Shown here: positions 16,210-24,749 of the stretch, piece by piece
Position numbering within the stretch: the stretch's first letter is position 1
Layout: each line of letters starts with the position of its first letter
From: Caldithrix sp.
GTDB lineage: Bacteria; KSB1; UBA2214; DYKH01
DNA length: 55,076 bases
NCBI GenBank assembly: GCA_020722685.1
Contig: DYKH01000009.1
Span: 1 to 55,076, forward strand
Direction: 5' to 3'
The notes under the pieces: generated by a model
The model's database searches: none
What the model saw: the letters and a program-made list of their open reading frames with translations, nothing else
What the model was told of the DNA's origin: nothing
Translations under genes and position numbers: made by a program

Positions 16210-16803
16210 TCAGGTGCGCACAAAAACACTAAAGCCGATGCCGATTTGGAAGACCGTTCGCGCCATGTCGTATGGGGCGGAGGAAGGCAACAAGTAAACG
16301 ACCTGAGCCTTTGTCCTCAGCACCGTAAACTTGCCAAACCCCGACCGTGTTCCCAATCCGGCCGCTATGGCTCCGGCGGAATGAGTGGCCGATGTTTGAT
16401 TGGTGCTGCTCAAAACATCAGACCAGAAGCCGAGGCCTAAAGAGACATAGACGCCGGCGGTCACTCCCAGGTCCATTTTGCGATACTCGCGTAGGCGGTA
16501 TTCGTAGGGCGCCATGTCGAGAAAACGGAAAGAAAGGCCGCTCAGAAAGATGATGGAAGTGCTGGAAAGATCATTCGCCGAATTGAATTGAATGCTCGGC
16601 TCGATTTCGATGATGACGTCTCGGCTCAGATAATAGCCAATGAGCGCTTCGATGTTTAAGTGGCTCTGGGATCCTGAATCGGCGGTTGCAATATTTTTGA
16701 ATGAGAAAGACCCTCCCGTCTCCAAGGCGCCTTTGCGTTGCGCCTGCGAGGCGGCATTCAGCACGAAAACGGTGATAAGAATGAGCAAAGATGTGCGATG
16801 CAT
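16210..16803 (-). CDS. Small outer-membrane beta-barrel protein
   Basis: 197 aa from the ATG at 16803, which has GGAGG 4 nt upstream; an earlier in-frame start lacks such a site. A signal peptide ends near AASQAQ. The mature protein has alternating strands such as FSFKNIA, LNIEALIGYYLSRDVIIEIEPSI and a closing FQIGIGFSVFVRT, the aromatic/hydrophobic ending expected of an 8-stranded barrel. Role unknown. Confidence 0.75.
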   Translation of the reverse strand: MHRTSLLILITVFVLNAASQAQRKGALETGGSFSFKNIATADSGSQSHLNIEALIGYYLSRDVIIEIEPSIQFNSANDLSSTSIIFLSGLSFRFLDMAPYEYRLREYRKMDLGVTAGVYVSLGLGFWSDVLSSTNQTSATHSAGAIAAGLGTRSGFGKFTVLRTKAQVVYLLPSSAPYDMARTVFQIGIGFSVFVRT

Positions 16804-17001
16804 CGGACCTCCGCATTCATAAAGTGTCAACAGGGTGTGATTGTTCTACCGGCGAAGGCGGCTGCCTATTGCAAGGCCACCATCATACCGTACGAGGCAC
16901 GAATTAGTACTGAAAATGAGAAAAAATGCAGATAATCAGACACTGGCCGAACAGGGCACCAACTCCGCAAGTGGAAATCTGGCGGGATTCATCGGGCATA
17001 C

Positions 17002-17820
17002 TTACATGGAGGGTGATGGTTTGCCGGAATCTTCCATTTTCTTCTGAAGCTCCTCCAAGCGAGATTCGAGCATTTGGATCAAAACAGGGGTCTTTCTGGC
17101 CAAGCGACTTGAGCCGAGGGCTTTTATTTTGATTCGATACTCCGTTTCCACTAATTGCTGCATCAGGTCCTCTTTGACGCGCTCCGTAAGAGCAGACCGG
17201 GGGTACCGTTTCAAAAAGTCATCAAACACGGCGAACGGCGCCGGGATAATATCCCAAAAGGGCTGCCATTGTTGTTCGACGGTCCTGGTGAGAACGGCGC
17301 GTATGGTCGAATTGATTTCTGTGTCCTCTTGGCGGTCTACGTAATTTACCAAGCCAACGTAATTCGTGTACAGCTTGCGGAAAATGATTTCCCGTTTAGA
17401 GCTGTCCTTTTCTGCCTTCGCTTGGTTGTGCAAGCTTTGAACCTCCACAAGCCAGCGGTCGTTCTCGAACAAGACTTCGGTAAGGCGGTAGCGCAGCAAT
17501 AGCCTGGTCCAGGCGCTAATGGGTTTGTTGTCAAGAAGGGCAGGTTGGAAGGTAAGGGTGCGGGCAAATCTGAGGGCGGCATCATCGAGCTCTTTGTGTC
17601 CAGAAGATTCCACCAGGGTGACCTCTTCCGCACGACCGTCGGCACTCACAAACACCCCCACCAAGGTTTCGCCCTCAATCTTTTGCAACTGGGCAGCAAG
17701 TGGATAGTCGAGATGCATTTCCGATATTACTTTAGGCGAGCGAAAGCGGCCGCTCCCTCCGCAGCCCAGAGTCAATAAGAGAAGCAAAATAACCGGACGG
17801 TATCTAACTTGGAGCTTCAA
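17002..17820 (-). CDS. Lipoprotein with TonB C-terminal-type domain
   Basis: The 272-aa protein has a lipobox at LLLTLGC (Cys20). Residues about 30-115 resemble the TonB C-terminal domain: YPLAAQLQKIEGETLVGVFVSADG, VESSGHKELDDAALRFARTLTFQPA. About 155 further helical residues follow. Classical TonB has an N-terminal membrane anchor and ends with this domain. Here the domain sits right after a lipid anchor and is followed by an extra region, so ordinary TonB energy transduction is doubtful. The neighbours are outer-membrane proteins. Confidence 0.82.
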   Translation of the reverse strand: MKLQVRYRPVILLLLLTLGCGGSGRFRSPKVISEMHLDYPLAAQLQKIEGETLVGVFVSADGRAEEVTLVESSGHKELDDAALRFARTLTFQPALLDNKPISAWTRLLLRYRLTEVLFENDRWLVEVQSLHNQAKAEKDSSKREIIFRKLYTNYVGLVNYVDRQEDTEINSTIRAVLTRTVEQQWQPFWDIIPAPFAVFDDFLKRYPRSALTERVKEDLMQQLVETEYRIKIKALGSSRLARKTPVLIQMLESRLEELQKKMEDSGKPSPSM

Positions 17821-18041
17821 GGGTATCTCCCTCGATCAATGCAGCCTGCAGTCGACGGCTGAGATTCGATCCCTTATGTGAGTGCAGAATACCTTTGCAA
17901 AGAACTGTAGGGCTTGGCAGGTACGCCGGATTTGTTAGTGGAATGCGCAAAAGGTCGCGGCTCCTCGATCCTCTGATTGAAACGGCAACGATACCTCGAT
18001 AGAAATTCAAGCCTCATCGGGGCTGGTCGGCTGGAAAAGAA

Positions 18042-18100
18042 ATGCGACGCACTCACCGGATTTGTCGATTTTCGCTCCGATGGCCAAAAGTGCGTCGCAT
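18042..18100. repeat. Long-loop inverted repeat ATGCGACGCACT
   Basis: Perfect 12-bp arms at 18042-18053 and 18089-18100 enclose 35 nt. It lies just downstream of the PorV-like gene in a 326-bp gap (17821-18146) that otherwise shows no gene. A related GTGCGACGCAT lies at 21030-21040. There is no T-tract, so it is not a classic terminator. Confidence 0.7.
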
Positions 18101-18146
18101 GACATGATGTCAATTCGAAACCGAATCAGGATTCAAGAAACGGAGC

Positions 18147-19541
18147 TTAGAATCTAATGGATAACGTCCCGATAATTTTGTCAAAAGTGTGATCCTCCAA
18201 AGTCGGCGCTTTGGTTAGATCGTCCGTCGTTTCGATCTTCCAAGAGCCGTGCATCAAGCCTACATCCACCATCACCTGCTTGTCCAGCATGAGGCTGGCA
18301 CCAGCGGTCAAGTATTCTTTGTCAGGCCGGATATTGGAATAACGATAAGGAGAAGGATCAGTAAAATATCCGGCGCGCAACCGGGCGTGCACGATGGGCA
18401 CATACATCTCGACGCCGAGCCTGACCTTGGTGACCGCTTGCAAATCTTGCTTGATGCGCACATTCATGTCCGCCTTGGTTACGCCGGCGACCGGGGGATC
18501 GCTGCGAAACTTAGCCTGCGACCAATCTTTGAATTCCACTCCGCCTGAAAGCAACAGATTTACGAGGCGGAAAGATGCGCCGAATCCAAAGGCATAGGGT
18601 TCTTGAATGTCATACTTGAACTCCCCACTATTGGAAAGCGTCGCGGCGTCCTCGACGTTGTCGTAATATTCCTTCTGGCCTTCGCTCCAGCTTTCTTTGA
18701 TCTCATACTTGGTGGGAGTAATAATCGTCGCTCCCAGCCTGAGGCCGCTTGCAAACTTGTACAAGGCGCCTATTTTCAAATTGGCAGCGCTATATTTGGA
18801 GCCAATGCTTTGATCGTAGATCCAATAATCCAAATCCGAAATGACATTGTCGCCCTCTACGAAAGGTGTATCGTAAAGATGGAGGTCATCGCTTTCCTGA
18901 AAACGCAGGGCATAATCATCCTTGCCGCTCACGAAGTTGAGCGTAGCCCCAAGAAAGAAATTCTCCTGTACTTCAACAGCACCGGCCAAGGAAAAATGAT
19001 TGAGACTGCCCTCTTCTAAAATGGATTCTGTTTGGTAGAGTGAGTCATCGATGGTGGTCGTATAGTTATCATAGGTTGGAATAACGATGTCCGGGAAGGC
19101 AGCGGAAGAGGGATTGAAACCGTCAATCTCTAACACGTTATCGAAATCTCGCACTTTATTATAGCCGATACCGAATACCAGACTGCCCCGGTAGGTCGGC
19201 ACGGGAAAGACAAAACCGATGGAATTCAACCGGCTGAAGCTATTCTGCCCACGTAGTTTCTCGCCCATAAAGGTGGCATTATTGACCATCCTGTTATGAG
19301 AGAAACCCAGATTCAACTCCATGCGGCGGATTTGCCCTAACCCGGCAGGATTCCAATAGATGGCTGAATAATCCTCAGCGACGCCCACATAAGCCCCACC
19401 CATGCTCATAGCTCTGGTGCCGACGCCAAGCTCTTCGCCAAGAAAGAAGATTTGCTCTTGTGCATAAATCGTGCTTGCTGTGGCCAAAATCAAAGCAAAC
19501 CATATGAAAAACCATTTTGGATACGACTTGATTGTTTTCAT
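18147..19541 (-). CDS. PorV/FadL-like outer-membrane protein
   Basis: 464 aa from the ATG at 19541, preceded by AAGGAG at 8 nt; a longer frame lacks support. A signal peptide ends near IYAQ. The start of the mature protein, LGVGTRAMSMGGAYVGVAEDYSAIYWNPAGL, has the 'GxRAxGMGGAxVAxADDxSAxxWNPAGL' pattern of the FadL/PorV/UPF0164 group (split here: GTRAMSMGGAYVGVA and AIYWNPAGL). The remainder is a beta barrel ending IIGTLSIRF with a C-terminal Phe. FadL-type proteins take up hydrophobic compounds and PorV serves type IX secretion; which role applies here is open. Confidence 0.85.
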   Translation of the reverse strand: MKTIKSYPKWFFIWFALILATASTIYAQEQIFFLGEELGVGTRAMSMGGAYVGVAEDYSAIYWNPAGLGQIRRMELNLGFSHNRMVNNATFMGEKLRGQNSFSRLNSIGFVFPVPTYRGSLVFGIGYNKVRDFDNVLEIDGFNPSSAAFPDIVIPTYDNYTTTIDDSLYQTESILEEGSLNHFSLAGAVEVQENFFLGATLNFVSGKDDYALRFQESDDLHLYDTPFVEGDNVISDLDYWIYDQSIGSKYSAANLKIGALYKFASGLRLGATIITPTKYEIKESWSEGQKEYYDNVEDAATLSNSGEFKYDIQEPYAFGFGASFRLVNLLLSGGVEFKDWSQAKFRSDPPVAGVTKADMNVRIKQDLQAVTKVRLGVEMYVPIVHARLRAGYFTDPSPYRYSNIRPDKEYLTAGASLMLDKQVMVDVGLMHGSWKIETTDDLTKAPTLEDHTFDKIIGTLSIRF

Positions 19542-19686
19542 GACACAATCTCCTTGCTTGTCCAATCAACTTTTTGGCCTAGTTCTGCAAGCTGTAAATC
19601 ATATTTCTCCACCGCCCGCTCTCCGATTAAGGACGCACGTTTTCTCCAAACATTCGGGATACGAGAATATGCTTAGATGGAAGCTA

Positions 19687-20751
19687 TTAGCGTCGCCGAG
19701 AGCTTGACCCTTTCGAAGAGGAACTCCCTCTCGACGAAGAACCGCTGGAGCGTGAGCCGCTACTGCCACTGCTACTGCCACTGCTACTGCCGGAGCTGCT
19801 TCGACTTCGGCCAGAATAGCTTGAGCCGCTGGAGCTACTTCCCGACCTGCTGCTGCTCCATGACGAGGGCCGGGAATAGCTTGACCCACTGCTACTTGAG
19901 CTGGATTTCCTACTCACCGAACGACTTTTTGATTCGCTGGATCGCTTTGAGCTGGAGGTCGACTTTTCTTGAACCGCGCTTTCCCGCCACGACCTGCTCT
20001 CGCGGGTTCTCATGTTTCCCGACGGGGCCCGTTCTACCGGTGCTGAAGCTTCACCAGTGCGACGCGAGCTGACCTCGCCTGACTTGCGCGTCCGTCCGGT
20101 CGATTCCCGAGTTTGAGTCAGACCAGTGCTTGCATCCGTGCCGACCACGGAGCCACGACTTATCGTCCTCCTGCCGACTTCAGTTGTTCTCGCTGCGGAA
20201 CCGCCCCCGCTCGTCGAGCCTATCAGCCGTTCTCGCGACGGTCTTTGCGTCAAGACCGTGCGACGATCAAAATCGCGCGGCTGATAATTGACCACTCGAT
20301 ATGGGCGGTAATCATAATCGTGGTAATAACGATAATCCCAGTAGGGACCATAATAGGCCCAACCGCCGTAGTGCGAGATCGGTGTCCAGTAGAATGGGTC
20401 GCCCCAGTAAAAGCCAAAGCCCACCCATGGATCCCAATAGTGATGGTATCTCCACCAATAAGCGGACGTGTAATACCAATACGGTTCGTACCAATAGGCA
20501 TCCATGAAGAATGGGTCATAGTCATGGTGGATGTAGACGTCGTGCTCATACTCATGATGCACGACTACCTGCGAGTCTGCTTCCGCCTCTTCGTTTTCGT
20601 CATCACTCGAACGCTGATACTCGGAATAGTATTCGTCATCGTTCGATGGCCGTCCCCCCGATTTGCTCAACTGCGTGTAGCAGCCAGGAAAACTCCATGA
20701 AAACAAAAGCACGGCCAACAAAATCGTAAAAACTCTGCCTTGGGATAACAT
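19687..20751 (-). CDS. Lipoprotein with Trp/Tyr-rich segment and Ser/Arg-rich tail
   Basis: The 354-aa protein has a lipobox at SWSFPGC (Cys24). An acidic linker is followed by a very aromatic segment (residues about 75-160, for example YWYEPYWYYTSAYWWRYHHY) and then QPRDFDRR. The last 100 or so residues are almost only Ser, Gly and Arg. The tail has few hydrophobic residues and must be disordered and strongly basic. GGAGG is found 9 nt before the ATG. It shares the GCYTQ, aromatic and DFDRR parts with the lipoprotein at 14706-15230. A surface or cell-wall-binding role is possible but not shown. Confidence 0.82.
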   Translation of the reverse strand: MLSQGRVFTILLAVLLFSWSFPGCYTQLSKSGGRPSNDDEYYSEYQRSSDDENEEAEADSQVVVHHEYEHDVYIHHDYDPFFMDAYWYEPYWYYTSAYWWRYHHYWDPWVGFGFYWGDPFYWTPISHYGGWAYYGPYWDYRYYHDYDYRPYRVVNYQPRDFDRRTVLTQRPSRERLIGSTSGGGSAARTTEVGRRTISRGSVVGTDASTGLTQTRESTGRTRKSGEVSSRRTGEASAPVERAPSGNMRTRESRSWRESAVQEKSTSSSKRSSESKSRSVSRKSSSSSSGSSYSRPSSWSSSRSGSSSSGSSYSGRSRSSSGSSSGSSSGSSGSRSSGSSSRGSSSSKGSSSRRR

Positions 20752-21258
20752 TTTACATCGCCTCCTTTTTAGAGCGACCTTCGCTCTTCTTGATTCCTGA
20801 TCTCTGTACTGCTCGTTTAATTCGGCGAATTTGCGGCAGTTGAAAACCTTTCAAAAGCAATATACAAAGTCGATGGGCGAGAAGCAACTGCATTTTTCAT
20901 ATTGACTCGATTTTTCCTGTCCACGCAGCTTACTAAACTTCTCGGATAGCCATCTTGTTCCAAGTATTTTAACACCCATGCGTGGGTTTTTCTTTCCACT
21001 CTACCAATCCTGTTCTCACAACAATAGACGTGCGACGCATTAAATTGTTTGCATATTCTTTTGCCTGAGAAAGATGACTCCTTCGTTTTTGTTCCCAGAG
21101 CTCGGCTAAAGTCTCAACGGAGAAATCACAGTTCGGCCACGGTCCTTGTAGATTCAGACAGTCAAATCCTGCGTAGCCGATTGGGTTAATTTCCGCAGAC
21201 CTGCATGGACGGTGACCGATCGGCCGTCCTGCTCCCCGGAAGCTTCCTCAAACAAAAA
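20752..21258. other. Gene-free stretch between the lipoprotein and batE
   Basis: No credible coding sequence is seen in these roughly 500 bp. They hold the promoter candidate above, a weak plus-strand stem ACCCA/TGGGT with a T-run (20974-20991) and a GTGCGACGCAT motif at 21030-21040. Confidence 0.5.
20859..20887 (-). promoter_or_regulatory. Weak promoter candidate for the W/Y-rich lipoprotein
   Basis: On the minus strand TTGCTT (20887-20882) and TATATT (20864-20859) are separated by 17 bp, about 100 bp upstream of the ATG. The -10 is good; the -35 matches only in TTG. Confidence 0.4.
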
Positions 21259-21278
21259 ACCCTCGCGAGTGCGAGGGT
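21254..21278 (-). terminator. Rho-independent terminator of the Bat operon
   Basis: On the minus strand ACCCTCGC and GCGAGGGT pair (21278-21259) around a 4-nt loop, and TTTTTG follows. It lies 8 bp after the batE stop, so it marks the end of the Bat operon. Confidence 0.85.
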
Positions 21279-21285
21279 CGATTTG

Positions 21286-22038
21286 TCACAAAACTTCAAT
21301 CGTGCTGGTTGGCAGCCATCCTACCTTGCCATCCGGCAAAGCAATACGCGAGTAGGCTCCGGACCTATCAGTAACCCGGACCTTGACGCCTTCATGCAGC
21401 GCAAAGACTTCCATGGCATCTTGTGAGGGGGAGCTGGCTACCGCGACTTTATCGACAAGCACCACAGCCTCCTTGGTCGACAAATCATCGTTGACGCGCA
21501 CAACGAATAGAAACGTCGAAAGAACGAAGAGTATCAGCACCGGCAACGTTGCGTAACGCGCGAAAGACTGCACGGCTGCCTTGCGTATTAGTATTCGAGC
21601 GATAAGAACGCCAATGGTCAGGATATAGAAAAAGAGCGCGGTGGCACCGATCTGATTGCTGCTCAGATAGCCCTTGACGTCCGACCAGACTTTGACCAGG
21701 AAGAACGGCGGAGGAATGACGATCTTATCGACGACAAACAATTGGGCGATCTGCAAATTGAATTGAACATCTGGATCCCTCGGTGCCAGCCTGCGAGCGC
21801 GTTCATAATTCAAAATGCAGCGACCAATTTGGTTGGTCTTGAAATAGGAATTGCCCAGATTGTAGTAAAGGGCGACACTGGCGTACCCTTGCTGTACTGC
21901 CAATTCATATTGCTCGATAGCTTGGCGATAATCCGCCTTTTGATAGGCGTCGTTCCCTTTTTGAAAATATGAAAGCGCCTGCACATCTGTCCCGGAGGGA
22001 GCGAGCAATAAGACAACGTAGAGTATCGTCGCCGTCAT
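21286..22038 (-). CDS. batE: BatE-like TPR protein with SH3-like domain
   Basis: The 250-aa protein has an N-terminal hydrophobic segment. TPR repeats follow at about 22-90 (YFQKGNDAYQKADYRQAIEQYELA, ALYYNLGNSYFKTNQIGRCILNYERA), then two transmembrane helices (about 130-185). A C-terminal bacterial SH3-like domain begins near residue 190 and ends GKVGWLPTSTIEVL. This order is that of BatE, the last gene of aerotolerance operons. The ATG lies 4 bp after the batD stop. The exact function of Bat proteins is unsettled; a periplasmic stress role is proposed for the group. Confidence 0.82.
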   Translation of the reverse strand: MTATILYVVLLLAPSGTDVQALSYFQKGNDAYQKADYRQAIEQYELAVQQGYASVALYYNLGNSYFKTNQIGRCILNYERARRLAPRDPDVQFNLQIAQLFVVDKIVIPPPFFLVKVWSDVKGYLSSNQIGATALFFYILTIGVLIARILIRKAAVQSFARYATLPVLILFVLSTFLFVVRVNDDLSTKEAVVLVDKVAVASSPSQDAMEVFALHEGVKVRVTDRSGAYSRIALPDGKVGWLPTSTIEVL

Positions 22039-22042
22039 TCGT

Positions 22043-23896
22043 CTAAAAAGCTTTCTCCAATTTTACGATGGCCTCACTGGCCTGCTGATAAAGACTTTCC
22101 ATTTCCTGTTTTGAAACCGAAGTCGGGGCGAAGCGCTGGTAATCGCAAACTTGCATCAACTGTAGGTATTGCTTGATAAGATTTTCGTCCAAACTGTGGC
22201 GCTTGAATTGTTCCTCGATTTCCGTAGCAATAACTCCCGCTGCCGGGAGATTAAGCTTGTCCGCCGCAAATCCAATCAGGGCATGAGATACCTCTGCGTA
22301 AAATTCTTTTTGTGTTTTTTCATCTAAAAACCCTTTTGCCTTGCGCAAACGCCTCATGGCCAGGCGATTCGCCTGCCGGCTGCGCGCATAGGCGACGTTG
22401 CCGCTCAGCTTTTCTAGATGATTTCGATAGGCAATGGAGCCGATGAGGAGTAATGCCGGAAAGACAGCCAGAGCCACAAAAGCAAAACTGGTATAAAACC
22501 GATAGCCGACGGGGCGAAAAGCAGGACTCGACAGCTTGATAAATCGGATGTCCTGACCGACCAAGCGGACCTCTTCTTTACTGAGGCCGGGCCCGACTGA
22601 GACAAAATCCTCCGCACCTTTGGTCACGTGGATAATCATCTCCGGGGAGAAAAGAGTGCGATATCTGCCGGCTTGGGGATCGAAATAGGAGAACTCGATG
22701 GGCTTGATCCGTTGTTCACCGGGGAACCTGGGCACCAAAACGTACTCAAAAGTCTTGTTGCCGCTAATGACGCCGCCCTGACGGTTGATGCTCTCTGTAA
22801 CCTTGGGCTCGTATTGCTGAAAATCGCTGGGGATGCTCACTTGTGGCTGAGGCAGTATCTTTATATTTCCGGTTCCCGATATTCTGATTTTCAGAGTTAC
22901 TGCTTCGTTGGTCTTGACATCCAGCTTGTCAATATTGGCGTCCATCTTAAAATCGCCTACAACGCCGGAAAAACTTGCCGGTCGGCCTTCACTGGGTAGT
23001 GGCAGCACTTCAATCTCGACCGGCTTTGAAAAGATGGATTTCTTCATCGTCCGGCTGAAAAAGGGATCGTCAAAAAAACTATCAAAGATGTCATTGGATC
23101 GGCGCCGGCTTTGTACCCGCACCTCGCAGTCGATTCCCAACGGCCCAATGGTCTTGTTGCCGGGCGAGGTCGGAAACAGCGCCACCTTTTTTATGTCCGC
23201 CACGACGTACTTTTTGCCGTTCAGTATTTCTTCGCGGGTTTGCGGCTGACCCTGATCAAAATCCTCCGCCCAAAAACCGGCAGTCTCCGGCAGCTTGGAG
23301 ACACCGTAGCTGCTCACGTTCACTTGCGTGTAAATTCGATAGGTCACGATCACCGGCTCGTTCTGGTAAACCCGCCGTTTATTGACGATGGCGCGCACAA
23401 ACAGGTCACCACCCATTCCAGCTTCCGGACTGACGGATTGCCGTGATTGTGGCCTTGATGGCGTCGGCGCTGCCGCAGTTTTGGTTATGGATATGGTGAC
23501 GGAATTCGATTCGTAAGTGCCTCCCTTGTAATTCACTTTGATGGACGGAATTTGGAAGGTTCCCTCTTTGACGGCCATGTAATAGTAGGTGTGACTCTTT
23601 TGCACTGACATCCGGCCGTTTATGATTTGGATACTTTGCGAGCTGCCGCCGGAGCCGAGCAGCGCCAGGTATCCGCCCATGTCCGGCAATTCGGGAGCCG
23701 AAACGCTGTTGGCTCCTTCACCGGACAGGTCAATGGTCAAGACCAATTGTTGATTGAGCGCCAAGCTCGTCTTATCAACCGACATGCTCACCGTCAAAGG
23801 CTGGCCATGCAAGTTGCAGGCCCAGAGCATTGCTAAGAACAAAAGGGTATTCAGATAAGAAGAAATTTGACTATGAGGTTTGGGCTTTGTCATCAT
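22043..23896 (-). CDS. batD: BatD-like membrane protein (oxygen-tolerance family)
   Basis: About 617 aa from the ATG at 23896; an upstream TTG that overlaps batC gives a less likely 634-aa form, and a second ATG is at 23893. After a signal peptide, beta-sandwich repeats follow (SVDKTSLALNQQLVLTIDLSGEG, YESNSVTI, VEIEVLPLP). A transmembrane helix lies at about residues 470-492 and then a cytoplasmic helical domain containing CDYQRFAP. The protein fits the BatD family in size and layout. Its C-terminal helical part resembles those of the two BatD-like genes earlier in the operon. Confidence 0.82.
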   Translation of the reverse strand: MMTKPKPHSQISSYLNTLLFLAMLWACNLHGQPLTVSMSVDKTSLALNQQLVLTIDLSGEGANSVSAPELPDMGGYLALLGSGGSSQSIQIINGRMSVQKSHTYYYMAVKEGTFQIPSIKVNYKGGTYESNSVTISITKTAAAPTPSRPQSRQSVSPEAGMGGDLFVRAIVNKRRVYQNEPVIVTYRIYTQVNVSSYGVSKLPETAGFWAEDFDQGQPQTREEILNGKKYVVADIKKVALFPTSPGNKTIGPLGIDCEVRVQSRRRSNDIFDSFFDDPFFSRTMKKSIFSKPVEIEVLPLPSEGRPASFSGVVGDFKMDANIDKLDVKTNEAVTLKIRISGTGNIKILPQPQVSIPSDFQQYEPKVTESINRQGGVISGNKTFEYVLVPRFPGEQRIKPIEFSYFDPQAGRYRTLFSPEMIIHVTKGAEDFVSVGPGLSKEEVRLVGQDIRFIKLSSPAFRPVGYRFYTSFAFVALAVFPALLLIGSIAYRNHLEKLSGNVAYARSRQANRLAMRRLRKAKGFLDEKTQKEFYAEVSHALIGFAADKLNLPAAGVIATEIEEQFKRHSLDENLIKQYLQLMQVCDYQRFAPTSVSKQEMESLYQQASEAIVKLEKAF

Positions 23897-23940
23897 TTGT
23901 TCAACATCGTATTTTGAAGCGTCGCCGATCGGGAATCGGC

Positions 23941-24660
23941 CTACCAATCCTTAGAGACAGAAGCTCTGCCCGGCATCCGCTGCTTGCGAGCTTCCTTCAT
24001 TTGCTGCTCATCTTCCTTTAAAGCATCCAGAATCCGTTGCGCATCTTCCTTGGAGATGTCTTCTTTTGCCGCTTGTTGCTGCTGCTGCTCCTTTTGTTCC
24101 TCCGGATTTTGCTGCTGCTCTTCGTTCTGCTGTTCATCCTTTTGCTGCTGATCGTTTTGCTGTTGATCTTGTTGTTGCTGCTGCTGTTGTTGGTTTTGTT
24201 GCTGCTGTTGCTGCTGTTGCTGCTTCTGCGACTGATCTTTCAACTGTGCGCGGACAAATTCAAGGTTGTACTTGGCATCCTCATCATTGGGATTGAGTTC
24301 CAACGACTTTTTATACGCCAGGATGCTTTCGGGCAGCTTGCCGGAACGATAGAGAGAGTTGCCCATGTTGTAATAGGCCTTCGCCTGAAGACTGATGTCA
24401 TCGGAGGTCAGCGAGGATTCGAACTCCTTGATGGCTTCATCGAATTTCTTCTTCTTATACTGGGCGTCGCCAATGTTGAATTTTAAGATATGAGATTCCG
24501 GCGCCAGTACTTGAGCGTCCCGATATTTGTTCAGACTCTCATCATATTTTTCTTCGGCGAACAGCTTGTTGCCCTGAATAATCTTGCCGCGATAGGACTG
24601 CGAATAGGCCAAACTAATCAACAACAAGCTTGAAAAAAGGATCAGAAACGTTTTTTGCAT
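23941..24660 (-). CDS. batC: BatC-like TPR protein with glutamine-rich tail
   Basis: The 239-aa protein has a signal peptide (to about residue 20). TPR repeats span about 24-155 (GNKLFAEEKYDESLNKYRDA, KAYYNMGNSLYRSGKLPESI). A tail follows in which about 50 residues are nearly all Gln with some Asp/Glu, then a short charged helix. TPR plus a low-complexity Gln/Asn/Glu tail is usual for BatC. The CAG/CAA tract runs at about 24070-24235 and may vary in length. Only a short spacer separates it from batB. Confidence 0.82.
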   Translation of the reverse strand: MQKTFLILFSSLLLISLAYSQSYRGKIIQGNKLFAEEKYDESLNKYRDAQVLAPESHILKFNIGDAQYKKKKFDEAIKEFESSLTSDDISLQAKAYYNMGNSLYRSGKLPESILAYKKSLELNPNDEDAKYNLEFVRAQLKDQSQKQQQQQQQQQNQQQQQQQQDQQQNDQQQKDEQQNEEQQQNPEEQKEQQQQQAAKEDISKEDAQRILDALKEDEQQMKEARKQRMPGRASVSKDW

Positions 24661-24749
24661 ATCGTTACTCGGCTCGGATCATCACAATTGAAAACTGAAA
24701 GCAAAATCTGTGTAGGCATCATATTAAAAAAAGTTCTGCGACCCGCCCT

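Noticed and set aside
20974..20991. Plus-strand terminator
   Set aside because: The stem is only 5 bp and no plus-strand gene precedes it.
24037..24486. Leucine-rich plus-strand frame that looks like a membrane protein
   Set aside because: The leucine run is the complement of the CAG/CAA glutamine tract in batC.
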